Source of the DNA: CAWDVH01 sp963805705
GTDB taxonomy: Bacteria; Actinomycetota; Actinomycetes; Streptosporangiales; Streptosporangiaceae
Direction: 5' to 3'
Assembly (NCBI GenBank): GCA_963805705.1
Contig: CAWDVH010000001.1
Coordinates: 1,302,001 to 1,366,000, forward strand
Length of the DNA stretch: 64,000 nucleotides
Position 1 is the stretch's first letter; each line of letters begins with the position of its first letter. This document shows positions 33,564 to 41,504 of this stretch, piece by piece. Below the pieces are notes generated by a model. It was given only the letters and a program-made list of their open reading frames with translations. It made no database searches and had not been told where the DNA came from. The translations under genes were made by a program, and so were the position numbers.

Positions 33564-35710
33564 ATGCAGACCAGGACAAGGCCGGAGCCCGACGGCCGCG
33601 GCACCGAGCCGCGCTTCGCGGCTGCGCTGCGCTGGACCGCTGTTGTCGTGGTCGCCGCCGGGATGGTGATCGGCCCGGTCGCAGTGGCCGCGGCAATGCC
33701 CCGCACCGCCGCACGCGCCTCAGCTCGCACTGAAGCTCGCCCTGCGGGTCCCCGGCTCGCCGCGGCTTCCGTACCGGCCGCGCCGGGCACCATCCGGCTC
33801 GGGGCCCTGACCCTGCGCCGCTGCGCGAAGACTCCGCTGACCTACTGCGCCCGGCTGGCGGTCCCCCTGGATTACTCGTCGGCGGCCAGCCCGGACATCC
33901 ATGTTGGATTCCGCTGGCTGCCGGCCACGGCCAGCGCGGGGGCGAGCGGAACCATCCTCGCGGTCGAGGGCGGCCCTGGCTTCGCGACCACCGGGACGCA
34001 GGCCGAGTACGTAGCGCAGAGCGGGACCCTGCTGCGGACCCGCAACCTGTTGCTGGTGAACCTGCGCGGCACCGGCAACTCCACGCCGGTGAAGTGCCCA
34101 GGGCTTGAGCATGCCGGGTCGGCGCAGCATGGGCCGCACTTCAACATGCTGGTCGCCGACTGCGGTACCCGCCTGAACCACACCTGGCACTACCGCCACG
34201 GCGGCGGCTGGGTGCACGCCTCCGACCTGTTCAACACCGCGTACTCGGCGCGTGATGTGTCCGGCGTGCTGCGGGCGCTGGGCCTGCACCGCGTGGATCT
34301 GTACGGCGATTCCTACGGCAGCTGGTTTGCCCAGGTCTTCGCGTCCCGCTACCCGGCCCAGCTGCGCTCGGTCACGCTCGACTCGACCTATCAGGTACTG
34401 GGGCTTGACCCCTGGTACACCACCACCGTGGTCACCGCCCGCCGCGCCTTTGACCAGGCATGCTCCCGCTCGGCCGCCTGCCGCGCGGCCACCAGGGGCC
34501 CGGCCTGGCGGCGCATCGGGGCGCTGGCCGGCTCGCCCGCTCGCCCGTCACCGGCCAGACGACGACCCCGGCCGGGACCAGGGGCCAGATCACGGTGAAC
34601 GCGCTGACGCTGGTCAACCTGGTGAACAATGCGGGCTTCGACCCGGTCGTCTACCAGCAGCTGGACGCGGCAGGCCGGGCGCTGCTCCAGCGCCACGACG
34701 CGGCCCCGCTGCTGCGGCTGGCCGCGCTGTCGCTCGGCTTCGACGACACCAATTTCTCGCTCCCCGAGTTCAGCGACGGCCTGTACTTCGCCGTGGCCTG
34801 CACCGACTACGTGCAGCTGTTCAGCCGCTCCGCCTCTCCCGCGACCCGCGCCCGCCAGTACCGGGCCGCGGTGCGCAGGCAGGCGCCGCACGTCTTCGCG
34901 CCATTCAGCATCGCCCAGTGGACGAGCCTGGATCAGTACACCGAGGCCTACAGCGCCTGCCTGCGCTGGCCGTCGCCGGTGCATCACAACCGGCCGATCA
35001 CCGCGCGGCCGCCGCTGGTGCCGGCCACGCTGCCGGTACTGATCCTGTCCGGGACCCTCGACTCGCTAACGCCCCGGCTGGACGGCGCCACCCTGGTCGC
35101 CCGGCAGATAGGCCGCTCCGCCCGGCTCGTGACCGTGGCCAACCTGACGCACGTGACCCTGCAGGACGCGAACGACTCCTGCCCGGCCTCCATCTACCAG
35201 CGCTTTGTCCGTCATCCCGGCGACCTGGCCAGCGAGGACACCTCGTGCGCGAGCCGGGTGAGCCCGATTCACACGGTCGGCACCTATCCGCTGCGCCTGG
35301 CCAGCGCCGTCCCGGCCACCGCGACTCACGGGAACACAGCTGGCCGGCGGGCGCTGCAGGCCGCCTCGATAGCGCTGGCCAGCGTCGGCGACGAGATCAG
35401 CCGCTGGCCGCTGCTGGACGGCAACCGCGATCTCGGCCTGCGCGGCGGCAAAGTCCGGTTCTCCGGCGGGAATGTCCTGCGGATCTCGCTCAGCGGCGTG
35501 CGCTGGGTGGCCGACGCGACCATCGATGGGACCGCCCGGTGGAATCAGTCATCAGGCCTGGCCACAGCCCGCCTGACCGTACATCCCGCCGGGGCCGCGG
35601 CCGTGCGGCTGACCGCGCGCTGGCGGCCGTTCGGCCTGCAGGACCAGCTGGCGGTCATCAGCGGTTCCCGGGGACATCAGCACCTGGCCGCCGTCTGCCC
35701 CGCTCCGTGA
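33564..35710 (+). pseudogene. secreted S33-type alpha/beta hydrolase interrupted by 8-bp duplication
   Basis: First part (33564-34598 frame): signal anchor RFAAALRWTAVVVVAAGMVIG, a CARLAVPLDY motif typical of tripeptidyl-aminopeptidase-like hydrolases, oxyanion EGGPGFA, and nucleophile elbow GDSYGSWFAQVFA. Second part (frame of 34460-35710): helical cap, then acid in LSGTLDSLTP and His in NLTHVTL. The shift falls exactly at a tandem CTCGCCCG duplication (34532-34547); removing one copy joins both parts into one protein of about 710 residues. TACGAT at 33551-33556, 7 nt before ATG 33564, suggests leaderless transcription. It could be a real null allele, a phase-variable switch or an assembly error. 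Confidence 0.85.
34532..34547 (+). repeat. 8-bp tandem duplication causing the frameshift
   Basis: CTCGCCCG occurs twice head to tail. Eight is not a multiple of three, and deletion of one copy restores a continuous reading frame between the two halves of the hydrolase. Confidence 0.85.
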
Positions 35711-35804
35711 TATCCCCGGTGATACCGCCCGAAAAATCCGATATACAGCCCGAAAGCCGACGGCTACCGTTAGCACCACGGGAGGCGGCGGTGCTGACGA
35801 AGCC

Positions 35805-35834
35805 GGGACCGGCGCGCCCTCCGGCGCCGGTCCC
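35805..35834 (+). terminator. hairpin downstream of the hydrolase
   Basis: Perfect 11-bp arms GGGACCGGCGC / GCGCCGGTCCC around an 8-nt loop, 95 nt after the hydrolase stop codon and 24 nt before the first leader ORF of the methyltransferase gene. Confidence 0.65.
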
Positions 35835-35857
35835 TCACCCGCGGCTACCGTGGCCGC

Positions 35858-35957
35858 ATGAGCCGACCCGCTGAGCCCAGGCTGAGCCGGGCCGCATGAA
35901 CCGGGCCGCTGCACCATGGCTGAGCCGGGCCAGATGAGCCGGGCCGCTGCACCATGG
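35858..35957 (+). repeat. 38-bp tandem repeats forming coupled leader ORFs
   Basis: Units start at 35858, 35896 and 35934 (the third is partial, 24 bp). Units 2 and 3 differ at one of 24 positions, units 1 and 2 at about nine of 38. Each unit begins with ATG. The first encodes MSRPAEPRLSRAA and the second MNRAAAPWLSRAR; each ends in a TGA overlapping the next ATG (ATGA), and the third ATG opens the methyltransferase. TACCGT at 35846-35851 lies 6 nt before the first ATG, so a leaderless transcript could start there. Because 38 is not divisible by three, repeat-number changes would alter the leader but not the final coupling. Confidence 0.75.
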
Positions 35958-37142
35958 TCTGTGGTCGACCTGTTCTCGGGCGCGGGCGGGATGAGCTACG
36001 GATTCCATGCCCATCCCCGCTTCCGCGTCATCGGCGCCGTGGACGCCCAGCTGGGCAAGCCGAGCACCGGCCGGGGAACGCTGGGCTGCAACGCCAGCTA
36101 TGCGGCCAACATCGGCATCCGCCCGCTGGAGGCAGACCTCGCGGTCGCCGATCCGCTGGAGGTCTGCCGGGCGCTCGGCATCGCCGGGGCCGGCCCGGCC
36201 ATCCTGGCCGCCTGCCCGCCCTGCACGGGCTTCTCGCGGGCGCTGGCGCAGAACCACATCCGTGACGACGCGCGCAACAGCCTGGTCGGCCGGATCAGCC
36301 GCTATGTCGAGGTGCTGCGACCGCAGATCATGGTCATGGAGAACGCCCGCGAGCTGGTCATGGGCCGGTTCTGCGGGCACCTGCGCAGCCTGCTGGCCAG
36401 CCTGTCCGCCCTGGGGTACGAGTCCTGCGCGACGACGCACTTCCTCAGTGAGTTCGGCCTGCCCCAGCGCAGAGAGCGCTCGGTGGTCATCGCCGTGCGG
36501 CGGCCGCTGCGCCCGCGGGATCTCAGGGATCTATGGGCGGGACTTGCGGTCAGCCCGAAGGCCGTCCATGTCCGGCGGGCCCTGTGGGAGCTGCCCCGCC
36601 TGGACGCGGGTCAGGCCGACCCCGGCGATGCCCTGCACGTCTCGCCCGCGCTGAGCCCGCCGGTCAGCCGGCGGCTCGCCATGATCCCGCACGACGGCGG
36701 CGGCTGGGCGGATCTGGTCGGGCATCCGGAGGCCGGCACGCTGCTCACGCCGACGATGCAGCGCCGGGCGCAGGCGCGGGACTTCGGCAGCCACCCGGAT
36801 GTCTACGGGCGGCTGTGGTGGGACCGGCCGGCGGTCACGATCAAGCGCGAGTGCGGGCACATCGGCAACGGCCGGTACGCCCATCCCGAGCAGGACCGGC
36901 TCTGCACGGTTCGCGAGATGTCGATCCTGCAGGGCTTCCCGCGTGATTACGCCTTCGTCGGCTCACTGTCGAACATGTACCGGCATATCGGTGACGCGGT
37001 GCCGCCCTTGATCAGTTTCCAGCTGGCCGTTTTGTGTCAGTGGATTCTTACCGGCGACCGGCCGGATCCCGGCCAGCTGATTCTCGACGGCTGCCACCTG
37101 ACTCCCGACGATGTGGAAGCAGCCCCGGGCCCGGTCCTCTAG
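35934..37142 (+). CDS. DNA (cytosine-5) methyltransferase
   Basis: 402 residues from ATG 35934; ATG 35916 in the same frame is the alternative. C5-MTase motifs in order: I SVVDLFSGAGGMSYGF, IV ILAACPPCTGFSRA with the catalytic Cys, VI MVMENARELV, VIII LPQRRERSVVIAV, IX region TIKRECGHIGNGRYAHPEQ and CTVREMSILQGFP, X YRHIGDAVPPLISFQLA. It methylates cytosine C5 in DNA; the target-recognition segment between VIII and IX gives no specificity by eye. No endonuclease or Vsr gene is adjacent, so it looks solitary (epigenetic or anti-restriction role) unless a partner is elsewhere. Start 35934 is preferred because it is the end point of the ATGA-coupled leader ORFs. Confidence 0.92.
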   Translation: MSRAAAPWSVVDLFSGAGGMSYGFHAHPRFRVIGAVDAQLGKPSTGRGTLGCNASYAANIGIRPLEADLAVADPLEVCRALGIAGAGPAILAACPPCTGFSRALAQNHIRDDARNSLVGRISRYVEVLRPQIMVMENARELVMGRFCGHLRSLLASLSALGYESCATTHFLSEFGLPQRRERSVVIAVRRPLRPRDLRDLWAGLAVSPKAVHVRRALWELPRLDAGQADPGDALHVSPALSPPVSRRLAMIPHDGGGWADLVGHPEAGTLLTPTMQRRAQARDFGSHPDVYGRLWWDRPAVTIKRECGHIGNGRYAHPEQDRLCTVREMSILQGFPRDYAFVGSLSNMYRHIGDAVPPLISFQLAVLCQWILTGDRPDPGQLILDGCHLTPDDVEAAPGPVL

Positions 37143-37202
37143 TTACGCTGTTGGGTGGGAGCGACTCACTGAGCGGAATTCCCGGAATTTGTTCGTTCCC
37201 GG

Positions 37203-37229
37203 TGTCGATGGCGTGGTTCTCTGTCCGTC
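37203..37229 (+). promoter_or_regulatory. ECF42-type promoter for the second YCII-sigma operon
   Basis: TGTCGA (37203-37208), 17-nt spacer, CGTC (37226-37229). Spacing and hexamers match the site before the first YCII gene (TGTCGA-N17-CGAC). The 5' UTR would be about 35 nt and includes AAGGGAAGGG before GTG 37271. Confidence 0.72.
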
Positions 37230-37270
37230 TCCTAAGTGTCGGAACCACCGAGGCGAAGGGAAGGGCAAAC

Positions 37271-37624
37271 GTGAAGTACATGCTGCTGATCATGGGTTTC
37301 CGCGAGGGCGAGGGCATGCCACCGCCACCGAGCAGCGGAGCGCCCACGGCGGAGGAGTTCATGCACTACCAGCGGGACCTCGGGCAGGCCGGCGTGCACG
37401 TCGACTCCGGCCTGCTCCAGTCCTTTGAGGACGCCACCCAGGTGCAGGTCAACGATGCTGGCGAGCGGCTGGTGACCAACGGGCCGTTCGCCGAGTCCCG
37501 CGAGTACCTGGGCGGCTATCAGATCATCGACGTCCCCGACCTCGACGCGGCGCTTGACTGGGCGGCCAGGTGCCCGGGCGCGAAGTACGGGCGCGTCGAG
37601 GTGCGTCCGCTCGCCGAGTTCTGA
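37271..37624 (+). CDS. YCII-related (DGPF) protein, ECF42 partner 2
   Basis: 117 residues from GTG 37271 with AAGGG 5-9 nt upstream. Begins VKYMLLIMGF; the DGPF signature is present as TNGPFAESREYLGGYQIIDV, with Asn for Asp. The C-terminus PGAKYGRVEVRPLAEF is the standard PCG/YG-VEVRP ending of this family. It is followed after 11 nt by an ECF42 sigma gene. Enzymatic role unknown. Sequence is quite different from the YCII protein at 8055, so the two modules are old paralogues rather than a recent duplication. Confidence 0.88.
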   Translation: MKYMLLIMGFREGEGMPPPPSSGAPTAEEFMHYQRDLGQAGVHVDSGLLQSFEDATQVQVNDAGERLVTNGPFAESREYLGGYQIIDVPDLDAALDWAARCPGAKYGRVEVRPLAEF

Positions 37625-37635
37625 GGGCCAGGGCG

Positions 37636-38883
37636 ATGGGGCCGGCCGGCGAGCCGATCGAGGCAGTGTTCCGAGAGGAGCGCGGCCGCCTGCTGGCCCT
37701 GCTCGCGGCCCGGTTCGGCGACCTCGATCTCGCCGAGGAGGTGACCGCTGAAGCCCTTCTGGCAGCGGTGGAGACCTGGCCACGCTCCGGGGTCCCGCGC
37801 GAGCCGCTGGCCTGGCTGGCGACCACGGCCCGGCGCAAGGCCCTCGACCGGATCCGGCGGGACGCCACGCTGGCCACCAAGCTCGCCGCCCTGCACGCCG
37901 ACGCCGATCCGGCGCGCCACATACAGCCGGTCCCAGAGCACGAGCACATCCCCGACGACCGGTTGCAGCTCATGTTCGCCTGCTGTCACCCGGCTCTCGA
38001 CCTGGACACCCAGACCGGCCTCACCCTGCGCTACGTCGCGGGCCTGAGCACCGCCGAGATCGCACAGGCCTTCCTCGTCCCCCCGGCGACCATGGCCCAG
38101 CGCCTCACCCGCGGCAAGCGCAAGATCCAGCAGAGCCGCATCCCCTTCCACGTGCCCGGCCCGGATGAGCTCAACGGCCGCCTGAGCCTGGTTCTGCACG
38201 TCGTCTACCTCATCTTCACCGAGGGCTACGCGGCCACCGGCCACCACGACCTGGTCCGATGCGATCTGGTGGACGAGGCCATCAGGCTCGCCCGTATCCT
38301 CCACCGGCTGATGCCCGGCGAGCCCCAGGTCACTGGTCTGCTCGCGCTCATGCTGCTCACCGACGCCAGGCGGCCGGCCAGGGTCGACGGCCAGGGCATC
38401 GCGGTCTCACTGGAGGACCAGGATCGCAGCCTCTGGGATACCTCGATGATCGAGGAAGGCGCCAGGCTGACAACACAGGCCCTACGCCTCCACCCACCCA
38501 GCAGCTGGTCCGTCCAGGCCGCCATCGCCGCACTGCACGACGAGGCGCCGTCTTTCCGGGAGACCGACTGGCGCCAGGTGCGCCTGCTCTACGACGAGTT
38601 GTTCGCGCTGACCCCGACCCCCGTCGTCGCCCTCAACCGGGCCATCGCGATCTCCTGGCACGAGGGCCCGCAGGCCGGCCTCGACCACCTCGAAGGTCTC
38701 GCCGACCAGCCCGGCCTGACCCGCCAGCACTACTGGCACGCCGCCCGCGGCCACGCACTCGTAAGACTCAGACGCCCGGCCGCCGCCGCCGAGGCCTACC
38801 GACGGGCCAGCGAGCTCGCCCAGACACCGGCCGAGATCGCCTACCTCTCCTCTCGCGCCGAGAAATACGCCACTCCCGACTGA
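37636..38883 (+). CDS. ECF42-type RNA polymerase sigma factor 2
   Basis: 415 residues from ATG 37636. Sigma-2 (LDLAEEVTAEALLAAVETWP, LAWLATTARRKALDRIRR), sigma-4 (GLSTAEIAQAFLVPPATMAQRLTRGKRKI) and the DUF6596 extension (LHVVYLIFTEGYAATG, TPTPVVALNRAIAISWHEGPQ) are all present. It lacks the Ala/Glu tail of its paralogue at 6615. No hairpin separates it from the YCII gene, in contrast to the first module. Autoregulation through the promoter at 37203-37229 is likely. Confidence 0.92.
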   Translation: MGPAGEPIEAVFREERGRLLALLAARFGDLDLAEEVTAEALLAAVETWPRSGVPREPLAWLATTARRKALDRIRRDATLATKLAALHADADPARHIQPVPEHEHIPDDRLQLMFACCHPALDLDTQTGLTLRYVAGLSTAEIAQAFLVPPATMAQRLTRGKRKIQQSRIPFHVPGPDELNGRLSLVLHVVYLIFTEGYAATGHHDLVRCDLVDEAIRLARILHRLMPGEPQVTGLLALMLLTDARRPARVDGQGIAVSLEDQDRSLWDTSMIEEGARLTTQALRLHPPSSWSVQAAIAALHDEAPSFRETDWRQVRLLYDELFALTPTPVVALNRAIAISWHEGPQAGLDHLEGLADQPGLTRQHYWHAARGHALVRLRRPAAAAEAYRRASELAQTPAEIAYLSSRAEKYATPD

Positions 38884-39045
38884 ACAGGTACCCTATTTCC
38901 GCTCGATTCACTGTCGCTCGGGCCTGGATGGCATTCAGTACTCACTCCCAGGAAACGGGCGCGGGGACTTTCCGGCCAGGCGTGCCGTGTCGCCGTCTAT
39001 GATCGGTTCCTGAGTTATGAGACCTGATTTTTGGAGCGTTCTCTC

Positions 39046-39813
39046 GTGGTCGAACTGAAGTCGCCAGGGGAAATCGACGCGATGCGCGCAGCCGGAAAGA
39101 TCGTTGCCGACGCCCTCACGGCCGTCCGGGAGCGCGCGGCCGTGGGCGTGCCGCTGACCGACCTTGACGAGGCGGCGCGCGATGTGCTGGCCAAGGCGGG
39201 CGCCACGTCGCCCTTCCTCGGCTACCAGCCCAGCTTTGCCTCGACCCCGTTCCCCGCGGTGATCTGCACCTCGGTCAACGACGCCGCGCTGCACGGAATC
39301 CCGACCCGCTACCGCCTGGCCGACGGTGACCTGCTCAGCGTCGACTGCGGTGCGGTGCTCGACGGCTGGGCCGGCGATGCCGCGATCTCGTTCAGCGTCG
39401 GCCAGCCGCGGCCCGCTGACGTGCGCCTCATCGAGACCGCGCAGGCGGCCCTGCGGGCCGGGATCGCCGCCGCTGTCGTCGGCGCCAAGATAGGCGACAT
39501 TTCCGCCGCTATCGCGGCCGTCGGCCGGGCGCCAGGGTACGGCATCAACACCGAATATGGCGGTCACGGAGTCGGGCACGAGATGCACGAGGCGCCATCG
39601 GTGCCCAACGAAGGGCGCCCCGGCCGCGGCATGAAGCTGCTGCCGGGCCTCGTCATCGCCATCGAGCCGTGGTTCCTGGCGGGCGGCCAGGACGCCTACC
39701 GCCTGGATCCGGACGGCTGGACGCTGCGCAGCACCGACGGCAGCCGGGCCGCCCATGTCGAGCACACGATCGCCGTCACCGAGGACGGCCCGCGTATCCT
39801 GACCGCCGCCTGA
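39046..39813 (+). CDS. map: methionine aminopeptidase, type I
   Basis: 255 residues from GTG 39046. The upstream TTG at 39031 is contained in the ribosome-binding site TTTTTGGAG, so GTG 39046, nine nt after GGAG, is the better start. The pita-bread metal ligands are visible: LLSVDCGAVLDGWAGDAAISF (two Asp), GHGVGHEMHEAP (His), VIAIEPW (Glu) and HVEHTIAVTEDG (Glu). It removes initiator methionine from nascent proteins. This is probably an extra copy, because the usual map gene sits with secY-adk in ribosomal operons. TATGAT at 38998-39003 is a probable -10 box. Confidence 0.93.
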   Translation: MVELKSPGEIDAMRAAGKIVADALTAVRERAAVGVPLTDLDEAARDVLAKAGATSPFLGYQPSFASTPFPAVICTSVNDAALHGIPTRYRLADGDLLSVDCGAVLDGWAGDAAISFSVGQPRPADVRLIETAQAALRAGIAAAVVGAKIGDISAAIAAVGRAPGYGINTEYGGHGVGHEMHEAPSVPNEGRPGRGMKLLPGLVIAIEPWFLAGGQDAYRLDPDGWTLRSTDGSRAAHVEHTIAVTEDGPRILTAA

Positions 39814-39835
39814 CATCCAGCGTCAGTGGCATGAC

Positions 39836-40183
39836 CTACAGCAGCGGCAGGTCGCCGGTGATCTGGTCCACGCGCGCGCCCGGAGCCGGGCCGATCGCAC
39901 AGCAGGTCGGCGTGCCCGGCGGCACCTGGGTTCGCCCGGCATCCTGGACGACTTCCACGTGCAGCCCGGCGGCCAGGGCGGCCGCCGCGATCTGGCTCAG
40001 CTCCTGCTCGTCGCCGACTCTGAGTACCACCTTCGGCTGCCCCTGCGCGAGCCATGCGGCACAGTCGGCGCTGGCCTGGGTGGCGAGAACCGCGAGAACC
40101 GCGGCGTGCGCGACCTGGGCAGCGATCTTGCCCCGGCCCATGTCAAGGTCGGTCCTGACCAGCAAGACGAGCTTCTCGGCCAT
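39836..40183 (-). CDS. Pth2-type peptidyl-tRNA hydrolase
   Basis: 115 residues, nearly the entire Pth2 fold: KLVLLVRTDLDMGRGKIAAQVAHAA at the N-terminus with the lysine/histidine active-site region, KVVLRVGDEQEL, VEVVQDAGRTQVPPGTPTCCAIGP and the C-terminal VDQITGDLPLL. This archaeal/eukaryotic class occurs in many actinobacteria besides bacterial Pth. It recycles peptidyl-tRNA that drops off the ribosome. TAGGGT (40195-40190, minus strand) lies 6 nt before the ATG, so the gene is probably leaderless. Confidence 0.9.
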   Translation of the reverse strand: MAEKLVLLVRTDLDMGRGKIAAQVAHAAVLAVLATQASADCAAWLAQGQPKVVLRVGDEQELSQIAAAALAAGLHVEVVQDAGRTQVPPGTPTCCAIGPAPGARVDQITGDLPLL

Positions 40184-40329
40184 CCGGCCACCCTAGGCCC
40201 CGGACCTCGGCCCAGGTGTAGCTGCGGGCAGGCGCGCCGGTCACGCCGCCTGTCGACATGAGTACTTCGCTCCATGGGCGGCCGGGACATCGCTGCCTAG
40301 GCTGGTGCTGCTATCGAGAGGCGGCGGAC

Positions 40330-41301
40330 ATGCCTGAGTCGGTGATCAACTCCGATCTGCACGAACAGCTTGAGCGCTGGCTGGCCGAGGGGCTCATCGA
40401 CACCGGACAGGTGACCAGGATCGAGATGGCTGAGGCGGCCCGCGCCTCGTCCTCGCGCCGGACGCCGCTCGTGGTGGAAGCGCTCGGTTACCTCGGCGGC
40501 ACCCTGGCCATCGTGGCCGTACTCATCGTGGCCCCCATGCTGTGGCCGCACATTCCGGTGATCGCGGAGCTGGCCATCGCCGCGATCGCCACCGCCGCCT
40601 TCGGGATCGCCGGTGCGGTGCTGCGGGCCGGCGACAGCCCTTCGTTCCTGCGGCTGCGCAGCGTGCTGTGGCTCATGTCGGCAATCGGCTTCGCGGCGTT
40701 CATGGCCGTTCTCGCAACCCAGACCTGGGACCTCGGCGGCGACGGCGCCGCCCTGGTGACCGCGCTGGCCGCCACGGCGTACGCGGTCCCGCTGTGGTGG
40801 CGCACCCGGGCCACGCTCCAGCACCTGGCCATGTTCGCGGGCGCGGCCGGGGTGACCGCGACCGCCATCGCCAGCGCCGGCCTGCCGCCGTGGGGGCCTG
40901 GCCTTGGCCTCTGGGGGCTCGGGATCCTGTGGGCACTCGCGGTGCACCGCGGGTACCTGGTCCCGCGCGCGGCCGGCTACGCCATCGCCGGCATCGCCCT
41001 GCTGACCGGCGCGCAGCTCATCATGGACGCCGCCGGCGGCCCGGCGCTCGCCCTGGTCACCGTGGCCGGGCTGCTCACGGCCGGAGTGCGGCTGCGGCGG
41101 ATCGCCCTGCTGGGCCTGGGCTCAGCCGGAGTCGTCCTGCTGGTGCCGCAGATGATGACCCGGTACCTGCCGACGTCGATCGGCGCTCCGCTAGCCGTTT
41201 GTGCCGTTGGCCTGATCCTGATCGGGGTCGCGCTGCGGATCGCGGCGCACGCGCGACGCCCGCACCTGGATATCCCTACAGAAATTGTAGAGAAAGCGTG
41301 A
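40330..41301 (+). CDS. DUF2157-like multi-pass membrane protein
   Basis: 323 residues from ATG 40330 with AGAGGCGG just upstream. The first 60 residues are a soluble domain (LHEQLERWLAEGLIDTGQVTRIEMAE) typical of DUF2157 proteins; about nine hydrophobic helices follow from LGYLGGTLAIVAVLIVAPML to GAPLAVCAVGLILIGVAL. Function unknown. Its last codons overlap the -35 box of the downstream riboswitch promoter. Confidence 0.8.
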   Translation: MPESVINSDLHEQLERWLAEGLIDTGQVTRIEMAEAARASSSRRTPLVVEALGYLGGTLAIVAVLIVAPMLWPHIPVIAELAIAAIATAAFGIAGAVLRAGDSPSFLRLRSVLWLMSAIGFAAFMAVLATQTWDLGGDGAALVTALAATAYAVPLWWRTRATLQHLAMFAGAAGVTATAIASAGLPPWGPGLGLWGLGILWALAVHRGYLVPRAAGYAIAGIALLTGAQLIMDAAGGPALALVTVAGLLTAGVRLRRIALLGLGSAGVVLLVPQMMTRYLPTSIGAPLAVCAVGLILIGVALRIAAHARRPHLDIPTEIVEKA

Positions 41302-41313
41302 CCGCGATATGAT
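41285..41313 (+). promoter_or_regulatory. promoter of the SAM-riboswitch operon
   Basis: TTGTAG (41285-41290) and TATGAT (41308-41313) with a 17-nt spacer. The predicted transcription start (about 41320) coincides with the 5' end of the riboswitch aptamer, which supports both calls. Confidence 0.7.
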
Positions 41314-41318
41314 TTGCG

Positions 41319-41402
41319 CAGGTTACAGGGGCCAGGCCCCGGCCTGCTGACCGGCAACCCTCATGCGCGGCGGGCGCGGCGGGCGGCCGGGCGAGGACCG
41401 GG
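41319..41402 (+). promoter_or_regulatory. SAM riboswitch, SAM-I/IV class
   Basis: The core matches actinobacterial SAM-I/IV aptamers as I remember them: P1 strand GGTTACAG, P2 stem CAGG-CCCCGG-CCTG, the conserved junction CTGACCGGCAACCCTC, a GCGCGGC-rich P3 hairpin, and the closing strand GAGGACC. The element starts about one helical turn after a good promoter and lies 100 nt upstream of a luciferase-like monooxygenase operon. Downstream, a CAGGCG-TGC-CGCCTG hairpin just ahead of the AGGGAG ribosome-binding site could be the expression platform. It would shut the operon off when S-adenosylmethionine is plentiful. Confidence 0.78.
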
Positions 41403-41504
41403 CAGCTCCGGCCAGTCTCCGCGAACGCGAGTTCGACCCTGGCCAGCCTCATCCCGCCAGGCGCGCAGGCGTGCCGCCTGCCCGACAGGGAGCGAGATCT
41501 GACC

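Noticed and set aside
35934..37142. Complete restriction-modification system
   Set aside because: No endonuclease, helicase, Vsr or specificity gene lies on either side of the methyltransferase; neighbours are a hydrolase and an ECF42 module.
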